Below, piece after piece: positions 51,630-60,600 of a stretch of 64,000 nucleotides of DNA; positions within the stretch are counted from its first letter, which is position 1; every line of letters starts with the position of its first letter. The position numbers and the translations under genes were made by a program. A model generated the notes under the pieces. The model had not been told where the DNA came from, made no database searches, and was given only the letters and a program-made list of their open reading frames with translations. The stretch lies in NCBI RefSeq assembly GCF_000172175.1, contig NZ_ABJL02000007.1:1374660-1438659 (forward strand), in the 5' to 3' direction. This DNA is from Bacteroides intestinalis DSM 17393. Its GTDB lineage: Bacteria > Bacteroidota > Bacteroidia > Bacteroidales > Bacteroidaceae.

Positions 51630-52541
51630 TCATACCTCAAGCGCACCGATAATTTCTTTCACAGACTTATATCCGTGTCTATCGAGATAGTCGTTTATAC
51701 CTTCCGCTACTTTAATAGTAACTGCCGGATCGATGAAATTTGCCGTACCGATTTGGATGGCTGAAGCTCCGGCAAGCATAAATTCCACAGCGTCTTTCCA
51801 GTTCATGATACCTCCTAAACCAATGACAGGTATTTTTACCGCCTGGGCAACTTGCCATACCATGCGGAGTGCGATTGGTTTTACTGCTGCACCGGACATA
51901 CCACCTGTTACAGTGGAGAGTATAGGACGCCTGCGTTCCGCGTCTATAGCCATTCCAAGCAGTGTATTAATTAATGAAACGCTGTCTGCGCCGCCATTTT
52001 CTACTGCACGGGCTATTTCAGCAATGCTTGTCACGTTAGGAGACAGCTTTACGATAAGTGTCTTTTTGTAAGCTGCGCGCACAGCTTTCACCACTTCTTC
52101 GGCTCCTTTTGCAGTGACACCAAAAGCCATTCCACCTTGCTTTACATTGGGACAAGAGATGTTCAATTCAATGGCAGGAATTTTGTCAAGTTCGTTAATG
52201 GCTTCTGCTGTTTTTACATAATCTTCTATGGCAGAACCCGAAACATTTACAATCATATTAGTTTCAATGTCCTTAATACGCGGATATATCTGTTCAATAA
52301 AGTAATTTACTCCCTTATTTTGCAGTCCCACAGCGTTTAACATACCTGACGGAGTTTCCGCCATACGCGGATATGGGTTACCTTCACGTTTGTGAAGAGT
52401 CGTACCCTTTACAATTATACCACCTATTCGCGTAATATCAATGAAATCGGCAAACTCTTCACCATACCCAAATGTACCGGAAGCCGTCATCACCGGATTA
52501 TTCATTTGTAATTCTCCAATGTTTACACTTAAATCTGCCAT
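51630..52541 (-). CDS. pyrD: Dihydroorotate dehydrogenase B, catalytic subunit
   Basis: 303 residues. FMN-binding SGTFGYGEEF and K45 in GGIIVKGTT, active-site base C130 in NISCPNVKQGG, and VPVIGLGGI-type C-terminal phosphate site (IPVIGLGGIMNWKDA). The Cys base and partner gene identify class 1B, which uses NAD+ through the PyrK subunit. Oxidises dihydroorotate to orotate in pyrimidine synthesis. It starts 13 bases inside pyrK, so the pair is translationally coupled. Confidence 0.95.
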   Translation of the reverse strand: MADLSVNIGELQMNNPVMTASGTFGYGEEFADFIDITRIGGIIVKGTTLHKREGNPYPRMAETPSGMLNAVGLQNKGVNYFIEQIYPRIKDIETNMIVNVSGSAIEDYVKTAEAINELDKIPAIELNISCPNVKQGGMAFGVTAKGAEEVVKAVRAAYKKTLIVKLSPNVTSIAEIARAVENGGADSVSLINTLLGMAIDAERRRPILSTVTGGMSGAAVKPIALRMVWQVAQAVKIPVIGLGGIMNWKDAVEFMLAGASAIQIGTANFIDPAVTIKVAEGINDYLDRHGYKSVKEIIGALEV

Positions 52542-53305
52542 AATAGTTTGTTTATATTAAAAACCGGACCTTCTTTACATACACATAAATGCCCTTCCGT
52601 TGTATTTTCTACGCAACAGAGGCAAGCGCCTATACCACAAGCCATTGTATTTTCCAATGATACTTCACAAGCTATATCTTTACTTTTGGCATATTTAGCC
52701 ACCGCCATCATCATAGGCTTAGGGCCACAAGTGTAAATCTGCTCGAATTGCACCTTATTCAATATGGAATGTTGTGTCACATATCTCTTTTCGCCATGAC
52801 TGCCGTCCTCGGTAGTCGTATATACATCACCATAAGCTGCAAACTGCTCCAGTTGCAGCAAGTCCTTATCACTTCTTGCTCCCAGAAGGAACGTCGGTTT
52901 ACTGCCGTTTTTAGCTAATTGCTCGCCCAGATAAAGCATGGGAGCTGTACCAACACCTCCACCTACTAACAGAAGCTTATCAGAAGCCTTTTCAGGCATT
53001 GTGAAGCCATTTCCCAAAGGAAGTACTACGTTGACCGTATCTCCGGCTTTTGCTTCGCCTAATTGCCTGGTTCCGTCTCCAATCAGTTGGATCAGAAACC
53101 ACACTTCATTGCGTTGTCTATCTACATAATTAATGGAAATGGGGCGGCGCAAGAAAGTAGTTGGAGATCCGTCCACACGTATTTCCGCAAATTGTCCCGG
53201 AAGCATTTCCGGAAGCGGAGACGGAGACGTCAGTTTTAATAGCACATAATTAGCGTGCAGTCGGACGTTCTCAGTCACTGTCAAATCTAAAATGTATTTT
53301 TTCAT
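52529..53305 (-). CDS. pyrK: Dihydroorotate dehydrogenase electron transfer subunit PyrK
   Basis: 258 residues from MKKYILDLTVTENVRL. The start 17 codons upstream overlaps the promoter and is rejected. FAD-binding motif RRPISI, NAD-binding GGGVGTAPMLYL, and the C-terminal 2Fe-2S cluster cysteines in MACGIGACLCCVEN and HLCVCKEGPVF. It passes electrons from PyrD FMN to NAD+. First gene of the pyrK-pyrD operon; upstream stands the 62-bp hairpin repeat with its -7 box. Confidence 0.94.
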   Translation of the reverse strand: MKKYILDLTVTENVRLHANYVLLKLTSPSPLPEMLPGQFAEIRVDGSPTTFLRRPISINYVDRQRNEVWFLIQLIGDGTRQLGEAKAGDTVNVVLPLGNGFTMPEKASDKLLLVGGGVGTAPMLYLGEQLAKNGSKPTFLLGARSDKDLLQLEQFAAYGDVYTTTEDGSHGEKRYVTQHSILNKVQFEQIYTCGPKPMMMAVAKYAKSKDIACEVSLENTMACGIGACLCCVENTTEGHLCVCKEGPVFNINKLLWQI

Positions 53306-53342
53306 TATCCTATATAAAGAGGTGAATTTTATCTTCAGGGTA

Positions 53343-53405
53343 CAAAGATAATGCAAATCGAATGCAGAACTTTCATGCTTGCATGAAAAAGTTCTGCTGA
53401 GATGC
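53343..53405. repeat. Dispersed hairpin repeat, copy 2, at the pyrK promoter
   Basis: The minus strand has TATCTTTG (53350-53343) as the pyrK -7 box. The sequence above it matches 12327-12388 at 58 of 62 positions, including the palindrome gcagaactttcatgc with gcatgaaaaagttctgc. The copies differ mainly by paired changes that keep the stem. Confidence 0.6.
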
Positions 53406-53455
53406 TTATCTTATCCAAAGATACGGGAAATTGTGCAAATAGTCGTTTATGAGCC

Positions 53456-53926
53456 TTACTTTTCGGGTTTAAACGTCTCGTACGTATTATCGTCGAAGAA
53501 AATTCTTATTTCAGTGATTTTTCTGGGAGGCCTTTCTTTATAGATAATCTCCTGTTTTACAATCTCTTTAGTGGCATTTACAGGCGTTTCTAATGCGATT
53601 TCCTTGCGATTTTCGGCCGAACCTGTCTCTTTGGACGGATTTACGGAATTCTCGGCGAATAATGGATAGTCGAATCCACTCTCGATAGAAGGGTCAGAAT
53701 CGGAAGACGTATTACTCATTTCACCTTGCCCGGTAAGTAGCCATTCTAAATTGATATCATTATATCTTTGATGAAGACGAAGAATAACTTCTGTACTTGG
53801 ATATTTATTACGCGGACCTAAAATATGTGAGATGGTAGCTTGAGCTACACCAATACTTTCGGCAAATGCGCCTGCGGTTAATTTTTCCCGATCCATGATC
53901 ATTTTGAACCTATCTTTTATGCTCAT
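53456..53926 (-). CDS. XRE-family helix-turn-helix regulator
   Basis: 156 residues. The HTH is at the N-terminus (MSIKDRFKMIMDREKLTAGA, then FAESIGVAQATISHILGPRN), followed by a Ser/Asn-rich linker and a C-terminal segment with PPRKITEIRIFFDDNTYETF. No sensory domain is recognised. A perfect TACAATTGTA palindrome lies 25 bases before its start and again in the neighbouring gap, so auto-regulation is likely. The gene is isolated, on the minus strand between pyrK and the AT-rich gap. Confidence 0.75.
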   Translation of the reverse strand: MSIKDRFKMIMDREKLTAGAFAESIGVAQATISHILGPRNKYPSTEVILRLHQRYNDINLEWLLTGQGEMSNTSSDSDPSIESGFDYPLFAENSVNPSKETGSAENRKEIALETPVNATKEIVKQEIIYKERPPRKITEIRIFFDDNTYETFKPEK

Positions 53927-53950
53927 AACTGTTGCGATATAGGTGATGTT

Positions 53951-54045
53951 TACAATTGTATTGATTCTCTTTTGAATTACAAAAGTAAAGAAATGAAGTT
54001 ACAAAAGCAAATTAAAAGTGTGAATTTTCTTATATTACAATTGTA
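53951..54045. promoter_or_regulatory. Candidate operators of the XRE regulator (TACAATTGTA)
   Basis: Two perfect copies of the 10-bp palindrome flank the promoter region of the minus-strand XRE gene, and a third lies at 54355. The spacing of the first two is 85 bases. Binding by the XRE protein is inference. Confidence 0.45.
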
Positions 54046-54957
54046 TGTTTATTATTTCAAATGTTATATGTACAAATGTGATGATATATATTACCTAGAT
54101 TTTAAGCCCATATTTTTACTTTAATAAAACTATGTATATTATTGGTTATTATGTATATAAGTTTAGGTTCTTTCTGTGGTATATCCCATATTACAATTGT
54201 TTTCTCATTGATTTCTTTATTTATGAACTGATAGATTATATAAATGGCTATATTATATTGATTATTAGTGATTTAATTGTTGTTTTACTCATCGTTAAGC
54301 CCCTATCCTATTACCTTTGTTATTTTACCATTATTTCATTAAAAACAGTCTTATTACAATTGTATATCATAGCTTTTGATCACGTTTGTTATATGTATAA
54401 TTGTTATATATTCAATTGTAAACATAGTGATATTACGTTTTTAATATTTCATAGTTGAAATAGCAACTATTTCCTTTTCTAATTGCATTTATTCTTGATG
54501 ATAGATTCGATATTACAGAAAGAATTTGTTACACTAAAATAAGGAGAGTTCAATTGATATGTTCTAAGGTCTTCGTAATTGTAAATCCTTGCTTTATTTC
54601 TGTATAAATGATCGGGAACTTGGAATTTCTTAATTCTCAGGAGCTTATTTGAAGTGTATTTGGTTGTAATACAGTATATTATACCCTGATTTTTAGTTCT
54701 AAAATTCTCTCATTCTAGAAAAATAACCCTTTCTTAAGTGAGAAATGACATAATGATAGTGAAAATAGCATTTTCTTTCTCTATTATTGCTGATATAGTT
54801 AACAAGTATAATCTCTTCTAAAATAAGAAATAGATGATCTATTTCCATTGATCTGTTGACCACTTTCTAAATATAATTTTCCTTTTTCTTAGAAAAAGTA
54901 TATTGTTTTCCTATAAAAATATGCCTGCTTTGCTCGGGACAGGAGAATATATTATAT

Positions 54958-55036
54958 ATAAACACATGGTTTATTTAATGCAAATAGACCATGTGTTTAT
55001 ATCAGATAAATGGTCTGTTCACTGTATATAGACCAT
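54958..55036. repeat. Inverted repeats based on GACCATNTGTTT downstream of holA
   Basis: ataaacacatgg (54958-54969) pairs with ccatgtgtttat (54989-55000), 12 bp perfect, 19-base loop. atggtct (55010-55016) pairs with agaccat (55030-55036). The motif atagaccat(g/c)tgttt occurs twice directly. It may terminate the holA transcript or bind a regulator. Confidence 0.45.
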
Positions 55037-55071
55037 CTGTTTCTGCGAATGCGTTGTATGTATTTCAGATA

Positions 55072-55123
55072 CCCTTCCACACTCTATTACCTATGAACAG
55101 TACGTTTGGGAACGGTGGAAGGG
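55072..55123. repeat. 9-bp stem with long loop near the holA stop
   Basis: cccttccac (55072-55080) pairs with gtggaaggg (55115-55123) round a 34-base loop. Role unknown. Confidence 0.3.
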
Positions 55124-55179
55124 GGGAAGGAAAAGCTAAATTTCTTGTTTAATGAAGAGTGTATAGAAGAAAAAAGCTG

Positions 55180-56199
55180 TTAATGCAGGATTTTGAAGAC
55201 CAGTTCGCGAAGAATATCCCCGTCACTTAAAGATGGATTTCCCACTCCTTTAGATTTTGCATCTGCATATCGTATTTCTCCGATAATTTGCATGGTCTTT
55301 ACTCCATTATATCGACGCATAGCTGCGAGATAGTCTTTGGCCTGCCAAGGGGTGCGTAGTCCCAACATGTTGGCTATGCCTTGCTCCGATTTTTCAGGGG
55401 CATAATAGGCCAACATCAAGTTAGAAAAGAATCCAAAAAGTAAAGATAAAGTCATTTGAATAGGGTTTGTTTTCGGATTTTCTTCAAAATATTTTATTAT
55501 CTTATTAGCTTTCAGGACATCCTTTTCAACGAGGGCACTGCGTAATTCGAAGTTGTTATAATCCTTACTGATACCAATGTTCTTCTCTATCTGTTCGGGG
55601 GTAACGCGTGTATGACCTTTTGGAAGTGTAATGATCAGTTTTTCCAGCTCTCCTGTGAGGCGACTGAGGTCGGTGCCAACGAAATCGGCCAGCATGGCAG
55701 TGGCTTTAGGTTCCACGTCAATACCTTTGCGTTTCATATAAGAAGTGATGAATGCAGGCAGTTGCGCATCCTTCACTTTTTTAGATTCAAACAGGACACC
55801 AGTCTTTTCGATTTCGGCAGCCAGCTTCTTTCTTCGATCCAGTACGCCATGTTTATGGCATATTACTAATATGGTAGAAAGCAGCGGTTTTTGGAGGTAA
55901 TAAGAAAGCTCCTCCATATTACGGATATTCTGCGCTTCCTTTACCACCACCACCTGATGCTCGGACATCATCGGATAGCGCTTGGCGGCATTAACAACAG
56001 TAGCTATATCCACATCTGCCCCGTATACAACGGTCAGGTTGAACTCCTTTTCCGTTTCGGTCAGAATATTGTCTGTTATATAGTCGGAAATGAGATCGAT
56101 GTAATAGGGTTCCTCGCCCATGAGATAATAGACGGGACGGTATTGCTTCGCTCTCAGTTCCTTTAAGATGTCATCACACGTGATTTCCTGTTTTGCCAT
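55180..56199 (-). CDS. holA: DNA polymerase III subunit delta
   Basis: 339 residues, normal for the family. N-terminal RPVYYLMGEEPYYIDLISDY fits the Rossmann-like opening of HolA; later QVVVVKEAQNIR, the DLSRLTGELEKLII helix and GISKDYNNFELRSALVEKD are typical. The delta subunit opens the beta clamp in the clamp loader. Seven bases after the AMP nucleosidase stop, so they are co-transcribed. Confidence 0.9.
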   Translation of the reverse strand: MAKQEITCDDILKELRAKQYRPVYYLMGEEPYYIDLISDYITDNILTETEKEFNLTVVYGADVDIATVVNAAKRYPMMSEHQVVVVKEAQNIRNMEELSYYLQKPLLSTILVICHKHGVLDRRKKLAAEIEKTGVLFESKKVKDAQLPAFITSYMKRKGIDVEPKATAMLADFVGTDLSRLTGELEKLIITLPKGHTRVTPEQIEKNIGISKDYNNFELRSALVEKDVLKANKIIKYFEENPKTNPIQMTLSLLFGFFSNLMLAYYAPEKSEQGIANMLGLRTPWQAKDYLAAMRRYNGVKTMQIIGEIRYADAKSKGVGNPSLSDGDILRELVFKILH

Positions 56200-56206
56200 A
56201 TTCGTT

Positions 56207-56983
56207 TTACCAGTCGAATTTCAGATGTTTTACGGTTTTCTTCTCGTCGATAATCATACGCAGGGATGCGATGCCGATTTCAACGTGCTCGGTTACGTAG
56301 TTTTGGGTAACCAGATTATCACTTTTATCGGTTTTTACTCCTTCAGGGATCATCGGCTGGTCAGAAACCAATAAGATGGCTCCGGTAGGGATGTGATTGG
56401 CAAAACCGCAGCTGAAGAGAGTCGCTGTTTCCATATCGACGGCCATGGCACGGGTTTTCTTCAGATATTCCTTGAATTCTTCGTCATGCTCCCAAATGCG
56501 GCGGTTGGTAGTGTATACGGTACCTGTCCAATAGTCGCGGGCATGGTCGCGGATGGATGAAGAAACGGCACGCTGCAACATAAATGCCGGTAGCGCAGGT
56601 ACTTCGGGCGGGAAGTAGTCATTGGAAGTTCCCTCGCCACGGATGGCGGCGATAGGAAGGATGAGATCCCCTATTCTGTTTTTCTTATCGATGCCACCGC
56701 ACTTGCCCAGGAACAGGCAGGCTTTGGGCTGTATAGCACTTAGTAAATCCATGATAATTGCAGCGTTAGGGCTTCCCATACCAAAGTTGATAATGGTCAT
56801 GCCTTCTGCTGAAGCAGACGTCATATTAGCGTCTTTACCAAGAACGGGCACATTGAACTTCTCCGCAAAAATATCCACATACTTGTTGAAGTTAGTCAAC
56901 AGAATATACTCTCCAAAGTCCTCAAGCTTACGTTTTGTGTAACGAGGCAGCCAGTTAGCTACGATTTCTTGCTTTGTTTTCAT
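56207..56983 (-). CDS. AMP nucleosidase
   Basis: 258 residues. Phosphorylase/nucleosidase fold with FGMGSPNAAIIMDLL, CLFLGKCGGIDKKNRIGDLI and the catalytic-type AMAVDMETATLFSCGF. It probably splits AMP to adenine and ribose 5-phosphate. E. coli Amn is 484 residues with an extra N-terminal domain; this is the short Bacteroidota form. Other purine nucleosidases are possible. It heads a short operon with holA. Confidence 0.85.
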   Translation of the reverse strand: MKTKQEIVANWLPRYTKRKLEDFGEYILLTNFNKYVDIFAEKFNVPVLGKDANMTSASAEGMTIINFGMGSPNAAIIMDLLSAIQPKACLFLGKCGGIDKKNRIGDLILPIAAIRGEGTSNDYFPPEVPALPAFMLQRAVSSSIRDHARDYWTGTVYTTNRRIWEHDEEFKEYLKKTRAMAVDMETATLFSCGFANHIPTGAILLVSDQPMIPEGVKTDKSDNLVTQNYVTEHVEIGIASLRMIIDEKKTVKHLKFDW

Positions 56984-57038
56984 AAGATTTCATTAAATTT
57001 GTTCCCTAAATACTTTCAGGGAGCGATTATTTAACTCA

Positions 57039-57046
57039 CAAAAGTA
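57039..57046 (-). promoter_or_regulatory. -7 box of the AMP nucleosidase gene
   Basis: Minus strand TACTTTTG, 55 bases before the ATG; no clear -33 partner. Confidence 0.4.
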
Positions 57047-57097
57047 CAATAAAAAAGTAGAATTCGGAAATTTGTTAATCACTTATCACATATCAAT

Positions 57098-57547
57098 ATG
57101 TTATCGTTAAACTTACCTGTATTTGATGCTAAAGTCGTGAACCGTGAAGGGAAACCTGCTATTTTCGACGTGATACGGCGCCGATATGTAGCACTGACGC
57201 CCGAAGAATGGGTACGCCAGCATTTTGTACATTTTCTGCTGAACCATAAAGGATATCCGCAGACATTGATGGCGAACGAGGTACAGGTACAGCTCAACGG
57301 AACGAAGAAACGTTGTGACACAGTGCTTTACCGTCGTGACCTCACGGCACGGATGATTGTGGAGTATAAAGCGCCGGACATAGAGATTACGCAAGCGGTG
57401 TTCAATCAGATTACGCGCTACAATATGGTGCTGAAAGTAGATTACTTGGTAGTGAGTAATGGAATGCAACACTATTGCTGCCGGATGGATTACGAACGGA
57501 ATAGCTATACTTTTCTTCCGGATATTCCTGATTATCAGACGTTATAA
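57098..57547 (+). CDS. Type I restriction R N-terminal-like (HsdR_N) protein
   Basis: 149 residues, no signal peptide. It has the core PD-(D/E)xK nuclease pattern: D74 in CDTVLYRR and E89-Y90-K91 in MIVEYKAPDIE. It also carries VRQHFVHFLLNHKGYP, a hallmark of the HsdR_N_2 family. The protein is only the nuclease-like domain with no helicase or hsdM/hsdS neighbours, so it is not a working type I system. Divergent from the AMP nucleosidase. A DNA-repair or core role is possible; unknown. Confidence 0.8.
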   Translation: MLSLNLPVFDAKVVNREGKPAIFDVIRRRYVALTPEEWVRQHFVHFLLNHKGYPQTLMANEVQVQLNGTKKRCDTVLYRRDLTARMIVEYKAPDIEITQAVFNQITRYNMVLKVDYLVVSNGMQHYCCRMDYERNSYTFLPDIPDYQTL

Positions 57548-57555
57548 TATCCATT

Positions 57556-57641
57556 AAAAAGGGCTACACCCTTTACCCCGGATGGCTACACCCTTTGGGG
57601 GATATGGTGTAGCCATCTGAGGCAAAGGGTGTAGCCCTTTT
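57556..57641. repeat. Nested double hairpin between two converging genes
   Basis: The outer arms aaaaagggctacacccttt (57556-57574) and aaagggtgtagccctttt (57624-57641) pair. The inner arms gatggctacacc (57581-57592) and ggtgtagccatc (57606-57617) pair. So ggctacacc occurs four times, twice in each orientation. It likely ends both the HsdR_N gene and the efflux operon. Confidence 0.7.
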
Positions 57642-57660
57642 CAATGAGACTAATCAGGAT

Positions 57661-60600
57661 CTAAACCTTCTCAGTCTTTTCTTCTATCTGCTTCTTTCCT
57701 AATTTTTCCTGTATCTTCTGCATCAACTCATAGAAATTAGGGATATAGACTGTGGCAAGCAATGTATTCAGTGCCATACCGAACACTACAGCAGCTCCCA
57801 GTGCAATACGGCTTTCCGCTCCTGCACCCGTAGCAAACAGCAATGGCATCACACCGAATACAAATGCCAGGGATGTCATCAGGATAGGCCGCAAGCGGAT
57901 ATGCCCTGCCTGGAATGCCGCATCACGAATGGAGTTGCCTTGCGCACGGAAATCGCGGGCGAACTCTACAATCAGAATACCATTTTTTGCCGACAGTGCC
58001 ACAAGCAGGATAATACCGATTTGTGTATAGATGCTGACAGGTGTTCCCATAATGAGACAGCCAATCATCGCTCCCAACAATGCTACCGGAAGCCCGATGA
58101 CCGCAGCTACCGGGCTCGTCCAACTCTCGTACTGTGCTGCAAGTACCAGGAAGGCAACGAGTAATGCCATTACAAACACAACGGTTGTCGTTGTGCCTGC
58201 CTGCGTTTCCTGATAGGCTACTGACGTCCATTCATAACCAAATTCATCACCCAGTTGCTCCTTAAAGAGTGCCTCCATTTGCTGTATCGCCTCTCCGGAA
58301 CTGCTTCCCGGGGCTACGTTGCAAGTGACGGAGGCAGTGGAATACATGTTGTAACGGTTGATTTGGTCCATTCCCAACTGTTCCTCCACCCGCATAAAGG
58401 CTGAAAATGGTACCATCTCTCCCGATACATTCTGTACACTCAACTTCAGTACATCGTCAATGATCCGTTGGGCGCGATCCCGTGCACCGAGTTTTACCTG
58501 ATAAATACGGCCGAACTCAACGAAATCGTTCACGTAAGCAGCTCCCATGTAGTAACTCAAAGAAGTGAAGACATTGTTCAGCGGAATCCCCATCAATTGT
58601 ACTTTATCCCGGTCGATGTTCAGGAAATACTGGGGCACATTAGCCTGATACTGACTGCTGACGGATGCCAATGCAGGTTTAGTGTGGTAGGTTGCCATCA
58701 GCGTCTCTACAGCATGCTGCATTTCTGTGGCGCCGAGGTTGTTACGATCCTCCACTTGTAGCTGTAGACCGCCCGTAGCACCGAGTCCGGGAATGGCAGG
58801 GGGTACCATGGCAAAAACTTCTGCTTCCTGAATTCCATACGCCTGCGTATTGAAACGATTTACTACAGACTGGGCCGTATGTTCCTTTCCTTTACGCTCG
58901 TCCCAGTTCTTCAAGATAACGAAATAGGTGCCGGAATTACTCTGTTCCCCGCCTCCCATGACAGAGAAGCCGGATATGCCGATATAATTTTTCACTTCGG
59001 GATAGCTGTTGAGGATTTCATTGATTTCACGTCCGACAGCTTCTGTACGTTCCAGACTTGAAGCGGGCGGCAATTGCACCACGGCAAGGAAATATCCGTC
59101 ATCTTCTTCGGGAATAAAGGTGCTGGGCCACTTCATAAACAGGATCACAGCGAGTGCCGTAAACCCGGCATAAGACAACAGTGCAGCAGCAGGACGCCGG
59201 AGCAACCAACCCACGGTTTTATCATATATCCCTTGAGTCTTGTCGTACACAAAGTTGAAGCCCCGGAAAAGTGGCGACTGTGCAGGTTTTGTAGGCTGTA
59301 ATATCAAGGCACACAATGCCGGAGTCAGTGTCAGCGAGTTGAAACCGCTTAGCACAGTGCTGGCAGCAATAGTCAGTGCAAACTGCTTATAAAGCTGTCC
59401 GGAGATACCGCTGACGAGCATTGTCGGAATAAATACGGCAAGCAATACCAGCACTACGCCCACAATCGGACCGGTGATCTCTCCCATCGCCTGAATGACC
59501 GCCTGCCGGGCACTGTACTGCCCCGTATCAAGCAAACGTGTGGAGTTTTCCACTACCACAATGGCGTCATCCACCACAATGGCCACGGCAAGTATCAGTC
59601 CGAACAGCGTCAGTGTATTGATGGAGAATCCGAAGAGCGCCATCACTGCCAGAGTACCGATAAGTGATACGGGAATGGTGATACACGGAATGATAACCGC
59701 CCGCCAATTCTGTAGGAAAAGGAAGATGACAAGTACCACAAGCAGGGTTGTTTCCAAGAAAGTTACCAGCACTTCGTCTACTGAAGCGTGGATGACGTCC
59801 GTCGTATCCAGGGTTACACTGTAATGGATGCCGCTGGGGAACGATTCTGACAGTTCCTGCATCTTCTCTTTCACACCTTTGGATACATCCAGCGAATTGG
59901 AACCCGGTTGTTGATAGATGGCAATGGCGGCGGTAGGTTGCCCGTTCAGTCGGGATACGACACTATAGGATGCGGAGCCAAGGTCGATGTGAGCCACATC
60001 ACGGAGGCGAAGCACTCTCCCGCCCGCTTCTGTTCGCAAGATGATATTGCCGAACTCTTCGGGGGACGAAAGTCGCCCTTTCACTGTCAGACTGTATTGA
60101 TAGGCAGGGGCATTGCTGTCGGAAGAGACATTGCCAATGTTGGTGTTACCCGGAGTTGGATTTCCCAGCAGAGGTTGTCCCACAGCTCCGGCACTGACTT
60201 CTACATTTTGTGATTGAATGGCCTGGTAAACATCGGCTGCCGAAAGATTACGGATACGCAGTGCTGCCGGGTCCAGCCAGATACGCATGGAGTAGTCTCC
60301 CGCTCCCATCACATTGACAGCGCCTACGCCCGGCACGCGTGTCAACTGGTCGGTAAGGTTCAGGGTGGCGTAGTTGCTGAGGTATAGTCCGTCATATTCC
60401 TTGTTTTCGGAAGTCATGGTGAGGAACATCACAATGTTCGACGACTGCTTTTGAACGGTTACTCCCTGTACCACTACCGGGGTTGGCAATGAAGCCTGTG
60501 CTACGCTGACACGGTTTTGGACTTGTACGGTTGCCATGTCGATATCTGTTCCGACGGCAAAAGTAATGGTGAGTGAATAGGCACCCGATGAGGAGGAATT

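Larger units (their letters stand above)
53927..55179. other. Very AT-rich gene-poor gap with operator-like palindromes
   Basis: About 1.25 kb with no recognisable protein family. TACAATTGTA occurs at 53951-53960, 54036-54045 and 54355-54364, with close variants at 54192-54201 and 54411-54420. The only long ORF (54132-54458) is a run of Ile/Tyr/Leu/Phe with no family and contains these sites, so it is doubtful. Further on are inverted repeats (54958-55036) and a 9-bp stem (55072-55080 with 55115-55123). Base composition contrasts with all neighbours. Confidence 0.6.

Noticed and set aside
54132..54458. 108-codon hydrophobic ORF in the AT-rich gap
   Set aside because: Composition (Ile/Tyr/Phe/Leu) follows from AT content; no signal peptide pattern or family, and it contains operator-like palindromes. 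A small membrane protein cannot be fully excluded.
53927..55179. Origin of replication
   Set aside because: AT-rich, but no cluster of DnaA boxes (TTATCCACA-like) was seen and no dnaA/dnaN gene is near.
57098..57547. Type I restriction-modification system
   Set aside because: Only the HsdR N-terminal-like domain is present; no helicase, methylase or specificity subunit.
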